A DNA stretch of 64,000 bases from Streptomyces sp. NBS 14/10 (GCF_002224125.1 NZ_NCSM01000041.1:82491-146490), one strand, 5' to 3'. Positions 1-9,346 are shown, counted from the first letter of the stretch. Notes: a model not told the origin generated them from the letters alone. Numbers and translations: made by a program.

Positions 1-1375
1 CTTCACCCGCAAGGCGGGGTGCATCGCCTCGCCACCGCGCGGAGCCCACGCCCGGCGACCCGTCGACAGACTGGCCCGCACCGTCGCCCACCGGGCCAGG
101 CGCATCGCCGCGGCCCCGGGAGCCCTGCTCCGGCACCGCGAACCCCGCGCGCGCGGAGCCCGCCTCTCCCTGCCCGTCGGCAAGCCGCTCCGGGCCATCA
201 CCCACCGAGCCGGGCTCGGTCCCCGTGCGTGGGCCCGGGAGTCCGATCTCGCCGGGCGCGGGGGCGTCCGGCGAGTCCAGTGGCTCGAGTTCCAGGCCGG
301 GCTCGGCGGCCAAGCGGTCGCGGGCGGCGTGCTCGGCGGTGGTGGCGGTGGTGTGGTCGCATTCGGCGGTGGCGTGGAGTTCCAGGGCGGGGACGACGGC
401 GTCGGCCGCGCGGGCCTGCTCCAGGCGGGCGCTGGTCTGGTCGTACTCGGCGCGGCGGCGCTCGAGCTCGTCGGCGCGGTGGCGGGCCTCGGCGTGGCGG
501 CGCTGGAGGCGGGCGCGTTCGCGGGCGGCGTCGGCGGTTCGGCGCGCGGCCTGGTGGGCGGTTTCGGTGGCCTCGAGCGCCGCGACCGCGATGTCCTGCC
601 GCTCGCGGGCGGTCGTACGGGCGATGGCGGCCCACTCCAGTACGGCGTCGGCCAGCCCCGGCTCGCCCGGGGCGAGGTCCGGCAGCGGGTGGTCGCCGGG
701 GCCGGCGGCCTGGGACATGCGGTGGGCGAGGGCGAGCAGCCGTTCGTCGCCGCCGACGACCTGCTTCTCCGCCGCACGCCGCAGCTCCGCGAGCCGTTCC
801 TCGACGGCGGCGAAGCGGCCCGTGTCGAAGAGTTTGCCGAGCAGCTTGCCGCGGGCCATTTCGTCGGCGCGCAGAAAGCGGGCGAAGTCGCCCTGGGGCA
901 ACAGCACCACCTGGCAGAACTGCTCCTTGCTCATGCCGAGCAGCTGCGAGATCTCCTCGCCGATCTCCTGGTGCGAGCGGCTGAGCGCCTTCCATTCCCC
1001 GGCCCCGGGGACGTATTCGCGCAGCCGGCTCTGCGCCTTTTCGCGCGTGGTGCCGGTGCCGCGCTTCTTGGGGCGCGGCTGTTCGGGGCGGCGGGTGATC
1101 TCCAGGCGCCGTCCGCCGACGGTGAGTTCGAGGACGACCTCGGTGGGGGTGTGCGGATCGGCGTGGTCGCTGCGCAGGGACAGCCCGCTGACCTGCCGGG
1201 CGCCGGGGACCTGGCCGTACAGGCCGTAGCAGACCGCGTCCAGGACGGACGTCTTGCCCGCGCCGGTGGGCCCGTGCAGCAGGAAGAGCCCGGCGGACGA
1301 GAGTTCGTCGAAGTCGACCTCTTGGGTGGTGCCGAAGGGCCCGAAGGCGGTCATGGTGAGGCGGTGCAGCCTCAT
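1..1375 (-). CDS. sbcC: SbcC nuclease ATPase subunit (partial, C-terminus beyond left edge)
   Basis: ATPase subunit of the SbcCD complex, which opens DNA hairpins and trims double-strand ends in the cytoplasm. About 458 N-terminal codons are inside the window; the family is usually near 1,000 residues, so the rest lies off the left edge. The N-terminus MRLHRLTMTAFGPFG, the Walker A GPTGAGKTS at residues 35-43 and the Q-loop block around residue 150 (QFCQVVLLPQGDFARFLRA) are typical of SbcC/Rad50 head domains. An Ala/Arg/Glu-rich coiled coil follows. The ATG overlaps the sbcD stop codon (ATGA, 1372-1375), so the two genes are translationally coupled. The frame stays open to base 2. The coil running into the edge has no diagnostic motif, but the head domain makes the call secure. 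Confidence 0.93.
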   Translation of the reverse strand, partial: MRLHRLTMTAFGPFGTTQEVDFDELSSAGLFLLHGPTGAGKTSVLDAVCYGLYGQVPGARQVSGLSLRSDHADPHTPTEVVLELTVGGRRLEITRRPEQPRPKKRGTGTTREKAQSRLREYVPGAGEWKALSRSHQEIGEEISQLLGMSKEQFCQVVLLPQGDFARFLRADEMARGKLLGKLFDTGRFAAVEERLAELRRAAEKQVVGGDERLLALAHRMSQAAGPGDHPLPDLAPGEPGLADAVLEWAAIARTTARERQDIAVAALEATETAHQAARRTADAARERARLQRRHAEARHRADELERRRAEYDQTSARLEQARAADAVVPALELHATAECDHTTATTAEHAARDRLAAEPGLELEPLDSPDAPAPGEIGLPGPRTGTEPGSVGDGPERLADGQGEAGSARAGFAVPEQGSRGRGDAPGPVGDGAGQSVDGSPGVGSARWRGDAPRLAGE

Positions 1376-2574
1376 CCGCGTGCCTCCCCCGCGGTTTGGG
1401 CGGGCTCCCCCGCGGTCCCGGCCGGTTCGGACGCACTCACCCTTACGGCGTCCAGCGCGGCGCCGAGCACCGCGCGCTCGGCCTCGTCCGGGCCACGCCC
1501 GCCGCGTACATGGGCCACGAAGTCCTCCGCGATCTGCCGGTCGGTGCGGCCGCGCAGCCGCTGTGCGTACGAGGCGAGCGGGTCCTCCGGGCCCCGCTCG
1601 GGGTCGAACACCAAACTCAGCAGGTGCGGGAAGCGCCGCGCCAGGCGGGGCATCGGCTCATGCGGGCGCGCGGGGTCGGTGAGGGTCGCCTCGACCCAGG
1701 CGTCCTCGTACCGGTCCAGGTCCGGGTCGGAGAGCAGTTCATCGATCCGGCCCCGGATCCGGGCCAGCGGCCGGGGCACCGGGCAGTCGACGCGCTCGGC
1801 GGACAGGGCGCCGCCGGGGCCGAGGTCGACGAGCCACATGGACTTGCGGTGCCGGGCCTCGGAGAAGGAGTACGCGAGCGGCGAACCGGAGTAGCGGATC
1901 CGCTCGGTGATGGCCTGGCTGCCGTGGAGGTGCCCGAGCGCCGCGTAGTCGACGCCGTCGAAGATCTCGGCGGGGACGGAGTCGACGCCCCCGACGGTGA
2001 TGTCGCGTTCGCTGTCGCTGGGCGCGCCGCCGGTGACGAAGGCGTGGGCGAGGACGACGGAGCGGGTGCCGGGCGCCCGGGTGGCGAGGTCGGCGCGGAC
2101 CCGGTCCATGGCGGCGCGCAGCACCGCGGGGTGCCCCGCCCCGTCCGCGCCCAGCGCTTCCCGTACGAGCGCGGGCTCGAGGTACGGCAGTCCGTAGAGC
2201 GCGATGTCGCCGTGGTCGTCGGCGAGGACGACCGGGGTGCCGCACGCCGCGGGGTCGGTGCGCAGATGGATGCCGGCCCGTTCGATCAGCCCGGCGCCGA
2301 CGCCGAGCCGCCGGGCCGAGTCGTGGTTGCCGGAGATCATGACGGTCGGCACGCCGAGGCCGGCGAGGCGGTGCAGGGCGTCGTCGAAGAGCTCGACGGC
2401 GGCGAGCGGCGGCACGGCCCGGTCGTAGACGTCGCCCGCGACGAGCACGGCGTCGACCTGCCGCTCACGTACGGTCGCGACCAGGTGGTCGATGAACTCC
2501 CGCTGTGCCGAGAGCAGGTTCACCCGGTGGAAGGACCGCCCCAGGTGCCAGTCGGATGTGTGCAGAAATCTCAC
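1372..2574 (-). CDS. sbcD: SbcD exonuclease subunit
   Basis: Metallophosphoesterase nuclease subunit of SbcCD, acting with the adjacent sbcC product on hairpin and double-strand DNA ends. The 400-residue protein starts VRFLHTSDWHLG and carries the calcineurin-like motifs in order: DWH near the start, GDVYD (about residue 47), GNHD (about residue 82) and the late GHLHG metal site. I chose the GTG at 2574 because GGGCGAGG lies just upstream and because the family begins directly at the D-x-H strand; the frame is open to 2643, but that extension (Gly/Arg/Glu-rich) is not family-like. The C-terminal capping domain is complete and ends in the ATGA overlap with sbcC. Confidence 0.95.
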   Translation of the reverse strand: MRFLHTSDWHLGRSFHRVNLLSAQREFIDHLVATVRERQVDAVLVAGDVYDRAVPPLAAVELFDDALHRLAGLGVPTVMISGNHDSARRLGVGAGLIERAGIHLRTDPAACGTPVVLADDHGDIALYGLPYLEPALVREALGADGAGHPAVLRAAMDRVRADLATRAPGTRSVVLAHAFVTGGAPSDSERDITVGGVDSVPAEIFDGVDYAALGHLHGSQAITERIRYSGSPLAYSFSEARHRKSMWLVDLGPGGALSAERVDCPVPRPLARIRGRIDELLSDPDLDRYEDAWVEATLTDPARPHEPMPRLARRFPHLLSLVFDPERGPEDPLASYAQRLRGRTDRQIAEDFVAHVRGGRGPDEAERAVLGAALDAVRVSASEPAGTAGEPAQTAGEARG

Positions 2575-2722
2575 AGCCTCGCCCCGACCCGCACACTCAT
2601 AACCTTCCCGCCGCGGGCTCCCCGCCCCTGTGATTCCTGTCACCGCGCCCGGCCCGGACTCCGGGCCGTCGGCACCGCCCTACCGTAGTCCTATCCGCCG
2701 ACCTGCCACCGGCAGACCCCGC

Positions 2723-5700
2723 CTACTTCCAGCCGCTGTCCGGGAAGTGCGGCGCCGTGAACGGATGGATCGTCTTGTAGTGGTCGGTCGTCCACCCCAT
2801 CACCTTTCGGCCATCAGGGAGGGTTTTGACCAGAATCCGCGCTTCCTCCGGGTTCTTCGCTCCCGGCACCCGGTACTCATCCGAGCCCGCCCACGGCCGC
2901 TCATGGGGAGCGTGGTCCCCGGCGAACACCTTCGGATCGCCGGTGTCCGGGTCCGTCTGCCGGACTCCCCGGCCCTCCCGGATGTCGTCATAGGCTTCGA
3001 CGAACTTCTTCGGCAGCCCCTGCGGAAGGGGATCCGACAGCCGTCCCCGCGACTTGTTGTAGTCGGGCGCGAGACCGAGCGGGTCGCTCCAGGTGTGCGG
3101 GTTGTGGACGTAGGCGGCCGGGTTGGGCGCGGGGGTCAGCCCCAGGGGGTCGGGGCTGGCGTAGCGGGCGGTCTCCGGGTCGTAGTAGCGGTGGACGTTG
3201 TAGTGCAGCCCGCTTTCGGGGTCGTAGTACTGGCCGGGGAAGCGCAGCGGGGTGTACGCGCCGCTGCCGCGGGGCCAAGTGGTGGTGCCCCACAGGGTGG
3301 TGCGGGTGCGCCAGGCGATCGCGCCGCTCTCGTCGACGAGTTCGGTGGGGGTGCCGACCAGGTCGGTGACGATGGCGAAGAAGCGCCGGTCGACCTCCCG
3401 CGCCCCGGTGGCGTCCGTGATGCGCTCGGACTGGGCGACGGGGTGGAGGCCGTCGTGGTCCCAGGTCATGACGATCTGGTCGGGGCCGCCCGGCGCGGTG
3501 GTCGTCTGCTCGACGAGGGTGGTGTCGTCCCAGGTGAAGTCGGTCCGCTCCACGACCGTTTCGCCGTCCGCGGCCAGCCGCTGCTTGGCGATGCGGCGGC
3601 CGAGCGGGTCGTACAGGTAGCGCCACACAGTTCCGTCGGGCGTGGTGAGGGAGGTCAGCCGGTTCTCGGCGTCCCACTCGTAGCGCCAGGTGTCGGGCTT
3701 CTTCGACAGCCGGTTCTTCTGTCGCAGCGTGATCCGCCCGGCCGCGTCGTGTTCGTAGCGGACCCTGCCCGCGCGGGTGATACGGGTGCCGGTGTACGCG
3801 CGCTCGCCGGTGGCCTCCGCGCCGGGGTGCCTGTCCGGCCAGGACGCCTGGGTCTGGTTGCCCGCCTCGTCATAGGCGTAGGTCTCGCTCCAGCGCCGGG
3901 CGTGGACCGCGGTGACCCGGCCGACGGCGTCCAGCTCGAAGGTGCGGCGGCCGCGGAGCGCGTCGTCGACCGCGGCGAGGTGGCCGTCGGCCCGGTAGGT
4001 GTACGCACGGCGCTGGACGGTTCCGGCGGCCGGCCCGGTCAGGGCCTGTTCGGTGAGTCGGCCCTTCAGGTCCCAGTGCTGGGTCAGGGCCAGTTCGTCC
4101 CCGATGAGCCGGGTGGTCTCGCGGCCGACGGCGTCGCGCTCGAAGCCGAGGGTGTGGCCGGAGGCGGTGAGGGTGGTGCGGCGGCCCGCGGGGTCGTAGG
4201 CGTAGCCGGTGGTGGCCCCGCCGGGCGTGGTGCGGCGGATGCGGCGGCCCAGCGGATCGTAACGGTGGGCCAGGACGCGCCCGTCCACCATCTCGCATTT
4301 CACCTGGCCCAGCCGGTCCCGCTGGAGGACGAGCTCCGCGTCCGGTCCGGCCGCCGAGATCAGGCGCCCGACCGTGTCATAGCCGTAGCTGGTGGTCCGT
4401 CCGGCGGCGTCCTTGGTGACGATGCGGCCGAGCACATCGCGCTCGAAGGCGATCCGCTCACCCAGCGGCGTGGTGCGCGCGACCAACTGGCCCGCGGCGT
4501 CGTGCTCGTAGCGGATCGTACGGTCGTCGAAGTCGGTCTCGGAGATCAGCCGGCCCGCCGGGTCGTACTCGTAAGCCCAGGTCAGCCCCTGGGGGCCGGT
4601 GACCTTGGCCAGCCGCAGCTCGGCGTCGTGCTGGAACTCGTAGCGCGCCCCGCCCGGACCGGTCCGCGCGGTGAGCAGATCGAAGTGCGTGTACTCGTAC
4701 GACGTCACCCCGCCGACCGCGTCGACGTGGTGGGTGCAGTTGCCCTCGCCGTCGTACGTCCATGCCTCCTGGCTGCCGTCGGGGTCGATCCGGCGCAGCA
4801 GCTTGCCCTCGACCGACCACTCCATCCGGGTCGTCGCGCCGAGCGGATCGACGACGGCGACCGGGCGGCCGAACGCGTCGTGGCGGCAGACGGTGACCGC
4901 GCCCAGCGGATCGGTGATCTCCACGGGCAGGCCGGCCGGGTCACAGCGCACCCGGGTGGTCTCGTCCAGGGCGTTGCTGACCGAGGTCAGCCGGCCGAGG
5001 TCGTCGTAGGTGTAGCGGGTGGTGGCTCCGGCCGGGTCGGTGACGGCGAGGCGGTTGCCGCGGTCGTCGTAGGCGTAGGTCTGCGTGGCCCCGTCCACGC
5101 CCGTGATGGAGACGGGCAGGCCCAGGTCGTTGTGGCGGATGGTCGCGTGCTCGCCGTCGGGGCGGGTGATGGTCGCCGGCCGGCCGTGCTCGTCGTAGGT
5201 GTACGCGGTGCGGTGGCCGAGGGCGTCGGTGTGGGCCAGCAGCCGGCCGTGGCGGTCGTATTCGGTGCGGGAGTACGCGCCCAGCTGGTCGATCTCGCCG
5301 ACGACCCGGTATGCCTCGTCGACGAGGTACTTGAGGGTGTGGCCGGCGGCGCTGGTGACGGTGGTGATCCGGTGGCCGGTGCGCTGGTCGACGCCGTGGT
5401 AGTCGACGCGGATGGAGACATGGCCTTCGGTGCCGCCCTCGGCGATGCAGCGGTGAAGGTTGTCGTAGACGTAGTCGTAGCGGCGGTCGTTGGTGTCCGT
5501 CCAGGAGATCACCCGGCGCTCGTCGTCGTACTCGAACCGCAGCGGCAGCCCGGAAGAGTTGATGACCTCGGTCAGGTTGCCGTCGGTGTAGCCGTAGCGG
5601 AGCACCGTCATATCGGAGCCGTCGGGGGCGGCGCCCGCCAGGCGCAGCGCGGTGATCCGGCCGTCCTTCGTCGTGAACTTCAGGTGGTAGCCCGCCGAGT

Positions 5701-7375
5701 GCACGATCTCGGCCGGGGTGCCGTCGATGTCGTAGTGGAAGCTGATCCGGTTGCCGTTGCGGTCGTGGATCTCGTCGATCGGCGCGATGCCGTCGGCGCC
5801 GCCCGCGGGCGCCGTGAAGCGGTAGGTGCGGCCTGCGTCGCGGTCGATGACGGTGTAGTCCCCGTCGACGGTGCGCTCCAGGGGCCAGCGGGCGACGCCA
5901 GCCTTGGGCAGGGTGGGCAGGTCGGGTGCGGGGTGCGGATAGTCGAGCAGCCGCCCGTCCTCGCAGACGAACACCACGCCCTCCGGCCCGATCTCCAGAT
6001 GCTGATCGGCCGTACTCGACCACGACGGCCCGAACCACCGCCCCGCCCGGTACCCCGACTCGACCCGTCGGTGGAACTCCAGCGGCAGCACACCGGGCAG
6101 GGAGATGTCCGTCTGCGGCAGGAACATCCGCCCCGTCGCGAAGTCGATCGGGTCCGACCCCGTGGTCTCCTTCGCGCCGTCGGGGGTGCTGCGCCCGTGG
6201 GGTCCGCCCTCGTCCAGGAGGCCACGGCCCGGCGGCTTCAGCTCGGCCGCGCGCCTGCCGAGGGTCGCGACCTTCTTGATGCTGCCGAGTCCCTTGGTGC
6301 CGATCAGCTCCGGCACGAGCCGCCCGAGCCCTTCGGAGGGGTCCTTCTTGAAGGTGTCCCACATGTCGCCCAACGTCCCCAGCGGGTCGTTGGACATCCG
6401 CACCAGACCGGCGACGGTGCTGTTGAGGTTGGTGACGTACTCCGCCGGATGCGTGAGGTTGTACGGGTCCATCGGGTTGATCTGCCGCGCGAAGTTGGCG
6501 ATGCCCGCGGTGCCCTTGACGATGCCGCCGACGAAATGCGAAGCGTCCAGGTTGAGCCCGTTCACGCCGTCCAGCAGCTGCTTGCCGTACGAGGGCTTGT
6601 CCGGCGCCTTGTCGCGCGCCGTCTCCACCGCGGTCTTCGCCGCCGTATGGGCCTCGTTCCGCTGCCGCCGCGCCTCGCTCAGGATGTCCCGGGCGGCGGC
6701 GAGGTCAGTGGTGCCCGGGTCGTGGAACTCCCCCGGCTTCTCCGGCAGCGTCGACTTGTCACGCTGATCGGCGGGCTTCGCGTTGTACGCGTCGACCGCC
6801 TTGTTGTACGCCGACACCTTGTCGTTGTGTGCCGACCGCGCGTCATCGGACGACTTCTTGCCCTTGTTGTAGCGCGCGATCGCGTCCTCGGCCTGCTTCT
6901 GCGCCCACGCCACCGTGCCCGCGAAGCTCTCCAGCGACGCGGCCGCCTTCTCACACGCGTCCGCGGCCGTGAACCACTTCTTCGGCTCGACCGACACACT
7001 CTCCCGGAAGGAGTCCGCCGACTTGCCCTTGAGATGGGCGGCGTCCAGCCCCTGCAACCCCTTGCCCACGTTGTCGAACGCGGTCTGGAAGTCCTTCAGA
7101 TGGCTCGCCGTGGAGCGGAGCTTGTCGGGGCTGCCGTGCACCAGCTTCTTCGGGTCCTCGGTCTCCCCGAGCTGCATCTCGTCGACGTCCGCACCCAGGG
7201 CGTTCGCCACCGAGTCGGACTTGTCCCGGACCCAGTCCGCACCGCTCTCCCAGCCGACGTCATCCAGCCGGTCCGCGGTCCAGTCCCCCACGTCGTCGAC
7301 GACCTCGCCGACATCTTCGACCCGGTCCTCGACCCAGTCCTCGACGACATCCGGAACGAAATCCCCTAGACCCAT
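2723..7375 (-). CDS. RHS/YD-repeat polymorphic toxin with C-terminal barnase/RNase T1-like domain
   Basis: A 1,550-residue secreted toxin of the RHS type. In order: an Asp/Trp/Val-rich start and an alpha-helical WXG/LXG-like region (about 1-330) of the kind linked to type VII export; the entry domain DPIDFATGRMFLPQTDISLP (about 405-425); many YD repeats (for example YDDRGNRLAVTDPAGATTRY, YDDLGRL); the RHS core near 1395-1435 (YYDPESGLHYNVHRYYDPET ... SPDPLGLTPAPNPAAYVHNP); then a variable toxin tip from about residue 1438. The tip has DEYRVPGAKNPEEARILVK ... GWTTDHYKTIHPF, matching the Glu / Arg-Ile-Leu / Asp-His-Tyr arrangement of barnase-type ribonucleases (candidates E1500, R1513, H1532). 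Known RHS proteins encapsulate the tip in a YD shell; RNase activity here is inferred. No immunity gene fits between this stop and sbcD. Confidence 0.9.
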   Translation of the reverse strand: MGLGDFVPDVVEDWVEDRVEDVGEVVDDVGDWTADRLDDVGWESGADWVRDKSDSVANALGADVDEMQLGETEDPKKLVHGSPDKLRSTASHLKDFQTAFDNVGKGLQGLDAAHLKGKSADSFRESVSVEPKKWFTAADACEKAAASLESFAGTVAWAQKQAEDAIARYNKGKKSSDDARSAHNDKVSAYNKAVDAYNAKPADQRDKSTLPEKPGEFHDPGTTDLAAARDILSEARRQRNEAHTAAKTAVETARDKAPDKPSYGKQLLDGVNGLNLDASHFVGGIVKGTAGIANFARQINPMDPYNLTHPAEYVTNLNSTVAGLVRMSNDPLGTLGDMWDTFKKDPSEGLGRLVPELIGTKGLGSIKKVATLGRRAAELKPPGRGLLDEGGPHGRSTPDGAKETTGSDPIDFATGRMFLPQTDISLPGVLPLEFHRRVESGYRAGRWFGPSWSSTADQHLEIGPEGVVFVCEDGRLLDYPHPAPDLPTLPKAGVARWPLERTVDGDYTVIDRDAGRTYRFTAPAGGADGIAPIDEIHDRNGNRISFHYDIDGTPAEIVHSAGYHLKFTTKDGRITALRLAGAAPDGSDMTVLRYGYTDGNLTEVINSSGLPLRFEYDDERRVISWTDTNDRRYDYVYDNLHRCIAEGGTEGHVSIRVDYHGVDQRTGHRITTVTSAAGHTLKYLVDEAYRVVGEIDQLGAYSRTEYDRHGRLLAHTDALGHRTAYTYDEHGRPATITRPDGEHATIRHNDLGLPVSITGVDGATQTYAYDDRGNRLAVTDPAGATTRYTYDDLGRLTSVSNALDETTRVRCDPAGLPVEITDPLGAVTVCRHDAFGRPVAVVDPLGATTRMEWSVEGKLLRRIDPDGSQEAWTYDGEGNCTHHVDAVGGVTSYEYTHFDLLTARTGPGGARYEFQHDAELRLAKVTGPQGLTWAYEYDPAGRLISETDFDDRTIRYEHDAAGQLVARTTPLGERIAFERDVLGRIVTKDAAGRTTSYGYDTVGRLISAAGPDAELVLQRDRLGQVKCEMVDGRVLAHRYDPLGRRIRRTTPGGATTGYAYDPAGRRTTLTASGHTLGFERDAVGRETTRLIGDELALTQHWDLKGRLTEQALTGPAAGTVQRRAYTYRADGHLAAVDDALRGRRTFELDAVGRVTAVHARRWSETYAYDEAGNQTQASWPDRHPGAEATGERAYTGTRITRAGRVRYEHDAAGRITLRQKNRLSKKPDTWRYEWDAENRLTSLTTPDGTVWRYLYDPLGRRIAKQRLAADGETVVERTDFTWDDTTLVEQTTTAPGGPDQIVMTWDHDGLHPVAQSERITDATGAREVDRRFFAIVTDLVGTPTELVDESGAIAWRTRTTLWGTTTWPRGSGAYTPLRFPGQYYDPESGLHYNVHRYYDPETARYASPDPLGLTPAPNPAAYVHNPHTWSDPLGLAPDYNKSRGRLSDPLPQGLPKKFVEAYDDIREGRGVRQTDPDTGDPKVFAGDHAPHERPWAGSDEYRVPGAKNPEEARILVKTLPDGRKVMGWTTDHYKTIHPFTAPHFPDSGWK

Positions 7376-7466
7376 GGACGCCTATCCCCCGATCAGCGTT
7401 GACGTGCCGGCCATCCGCGCGATGGCTGTCGAGCTGTGTGCTGCCGACTCTCTTACAGGCCCTCGT

Positions 7467-8108
7467 CTACTCGCCCTCTTGCTGTCCCTGCTGCCTTGCG
7501 CGCTCCTCGGGTGAGGGGCCGAAGGTCTCGTCCAGCTGCTGGTTGAAGGTCTTGTCGTCGATACCGAGCGCCTGGTTCATCAGGTCGGTCTGCATACCGC
7601 CCCGGCCCTCGGTGAGCAGCGCGCGCCCGGTGTCCTTCCAGGTCTGCCCCATCTCGTCACCGGCCCGGTCCCAGGACGCCGCGCTGTAGTCCGGCATGTC
7701 CGGGGTGAAGATGTCGCCCCAGCCCTGCTTGGCGACCTCCTCCTCCGACAGATGCGGATTCCCCGTCGGGGACAGGGCGTTCACCGTGACCTTCAGGGTG
7801 TTGCCCCAGTACTGGTCCTCTTCCCACATCAGGCCCGCGGCCAGGCCCAGCCGGTTGGCGATCTCGTTGGCGTCCTGGACCAGCGCCCGGACCCCCCACT
7901 CCCAGCGGTCGCAGAACCCCTCGAACGCATCGGCCAGCCCCTTGCCCCCGGCCTCCATCTTGGACATCGTCATATCCGAGAACCCGGAGCCCTGGAGCGC
8001 GCCGGTGTTGTCCCCGACGTCCTTGAGTTCACCGATCGCCGCCCGCAGACCCTTGGTGATCAGGTCCACGGACTCCTTGCCGACATTGAGATCCCCGTCT
8101 TTGCTCAC
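7467..8108 (-). CDS. Helical WXG-like protein upstream of RHS toxin (putative type VII secretion partner)
   Basis: A 213-residue protein with no signal peptide or membrane segment. The N-terminal 90 residues are predicted helices (KESVDLITKGLRAAIGELKDVG ... FEGFCDRWEWGVRALV), a layout like WXG100/LXG-type export partners with a central W-x-W. The rest is acidic and Gln/Glu-rich, ending ERARQQGQQEGE. The GTG start overlaps the stop of the SseB-like gene by four bases (GTGA, 8105-8108), and the RHS gene follows 91 bases downstream, so the three form one likely operon. I infer a chaperone or co-secreted partner for the toxin. An immunity role is possible but would be unusual on this side of the toxin gene. 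No enzyme motif is visible. Confidence 0.7.
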   Translation of the reverse strand: MSKDGDLNVGKESVDLITKGLRAAIGELKDVGDNTGALQGSGFSDMTMSKMEAGGKGLADAFEGFCDRWEWGVRALVQDANEIANRLGLAAGLMWEEDQYWGNTLKVTVNALSPTGNPHLSEEEVAKQGWGDIFTPDMPDYSAASWDRAGDEMGQTWKDTGRALLTEGRGGMQTDLMNQALGIDDKTFNQQLDETFGPSPEERARQQGQQEGE

Positions 8109-8539
8109 TGCCCCGCCCCCTGTACCCGCTCGTCGCCGTCCGCGATGTAGTTCCCATCCTCATCTACGTCCACCGCGACCTCGTCCGGGACGATCCCGTG
8201 CACCGGCGGGAACATCATCGACCCGTCCTCGTCCGCCACATCCACCGCGACACCCGCGGGGCGGCCCATCTCCGGCACCATCACATCCAGCAGCCGTGCC
8301 CCGAGCACGGCCGCGTACTCCCACTCCTGGGCGGGGTCGGAGCCGCGTGCGGTGGCGAACCGGGCCAGCGCGGACTCGTCGGTGAACGCGTAGATCCAGC
8401 GGATGCCGCCGTATTCGGCCGTCATGAAACCGCCGTCGGCCACCGGCACCAGCACCGCCGTGCGCCGGAACTCGCCGACCATCGCGGCCGGATCGCCCGC
8501 CCCCGCGCGCACCGCGGCTATGTGCTCAGCCAGTTCCAT
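8105..8539 (-). CDS. SseB-like N-terminal domain protein
   Basis: A 144-residue protein, first gene of the putative toxin operon. It resembles the SseB N-terminal domain found in many actinobacterial small proteins: EFRRTAVLVPVADGGFMTAEYGGIRWIYAFTDE, followed by FATARG and an acidic tail (VAVDVADEDGSMMFPPVHG). I chose the ATG at 8539, preceded by GGAACGGGGG; the frame continues to a TTG at 8587 without a better ribosome site. Proteins of this domain commonly sit near WXG100/RHS genes in Streptomyces, but their molecular role is not known to me. The stop overlaps the next start (GTGA). Acidic composition and toxin linkage would also suit an inhibitor, which is only an inference. Confidence 0.7.
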   Translation of the reverse strand: MELAEHIAAVRAGAGDPAAMVGEFRRTAVLVPVADGGFMTAEYGGIRWIYAFTDESALARFATARGSDPAQEWEYAAVLGARLLDVMVPEMGRPAGVAVDVADEDGSMMFPPVHGIVPDEVAVDVDEDGNYIADGDERVQGAGQ

Positions 8540-8710
8540 CGGCGGCCCCCGTTCCTGTTCCGCTTCCCGTTCCGGTGCGTGGCTCAATCAACTCATCACC
8601 GGCATCCCTCGTCACGGTACCGTCGCACCGCTCCATGATCACCACTCATGTCATCCACTGTTGCAAACCCCGTACAAACGGCATCCCGCCGCGTTAACAG
8701 GCCAAAGGGG

Positions 8711-9346
8711 TCAGCCGCCCGGGGCGTCCTGGTACGCCTCGCCGCCCAGTTCGAGGGCGGCGGTGCCCGCGGTGGCGTCCGCCAGCCAGGCGCGGAAGGC
8801 GTCGACGTCCGCGTCGGGGAGGCCCAGTTCGATCGTCACGGCCTCGGCGTACCGCACACCGCGCACCGCGCGCCCGGTCGCCCGGAGGTCGTTCTCGAGC
8901 CGGCCTGCCCGATCGTGGCCGACGGTGACGGTCGCCAGCCGGAACCGCTGCCGGGTGACGGTGCCCAGCGCGTCCAGCGCCTCGCCGACCACCCCGCCGT
9001 ACGCGCGGATCAGCCCGCCCGCGCCGAGCTTCACACCGCCGTAGTAGCGGGTGACGACGGCCACCACGTACCGCATCTCGCGGCGCAGCAGCATCTGCAG
9101 CATCGGCACCCCCGCCGTGCCGCCCGGCTCCCCGTCGTCGCTCGCCTTCTGGACGCCGCCGTCGGCGCCGATGACATACGCGTAGCAGTTGTGGGTGGCG
9201 GTGGGGTGCTGTTCGCGGACGCGCCGGATGAAGTCCTGGGCCTCGTGCTCGGTCGCGGCGGGCGCGAGGGAGCACAGGAAACGCGACTTGTTGATCTCGA
9301 TCTCATGCACGCCCTCGCGCGCGACCGTCCGGTACCGCTCCTGCAT
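8711..9346 (-). CDS. YigZ/IMPACT (UPF0029) family protein
   Basis: A 211-residue member of the YigZ/IMPACT family, cytoplasmic proteins with a ribosomal-protein-S5-like fold implicated in translation or general control responses; the exact bacterial role is unsettled. The N-terminal domain carries the family blocks EIEINKSRFLCSLAP, THNCYAYVIGADGGVQKASD and DDGEPGGTAGVPML; the strongest signature is VTRYYGGVKLGAGGLIRAYG near residues 98-117. The C-terminal half is the DUF1949-like ferredoxin-fold portion. Length is normal. The ATG at 9346 begins MQERYRTVAREGVHEIEI, as in homologues. It stands alone on the minus strand, divergent from the CoA-binding gene. Confidence 0.93.
   Translation of the reverse strand: MQERYRTVAREGVHEIEINKSRFLCSLAPAATEHEAQDFIRRVREQHPTATHNCYAYVIGADGGVQKASDDGEPGGTAGVPMLQMLLRREMRYVVAVVTRYYGGVKLGAGGLIRAYGGVVGEALDALGTVTRQRFRLATVTVGHDRAGRLENDLRATGRAVRGVRYAEAVTIELGLPDADVDAFRAWLADATAGTAALELGGEAYQDAPGG

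Noticed and set aside
2630..7369. A 1,579-codon open frame on the plus strand opposite the RHS gene
   Set aside because: It is the antisense shadow of the RHS gene: composition is Arg/Val/Gly/Asp-biased with no domain, while the minus strand reads clean YD repeats and toxin domains.
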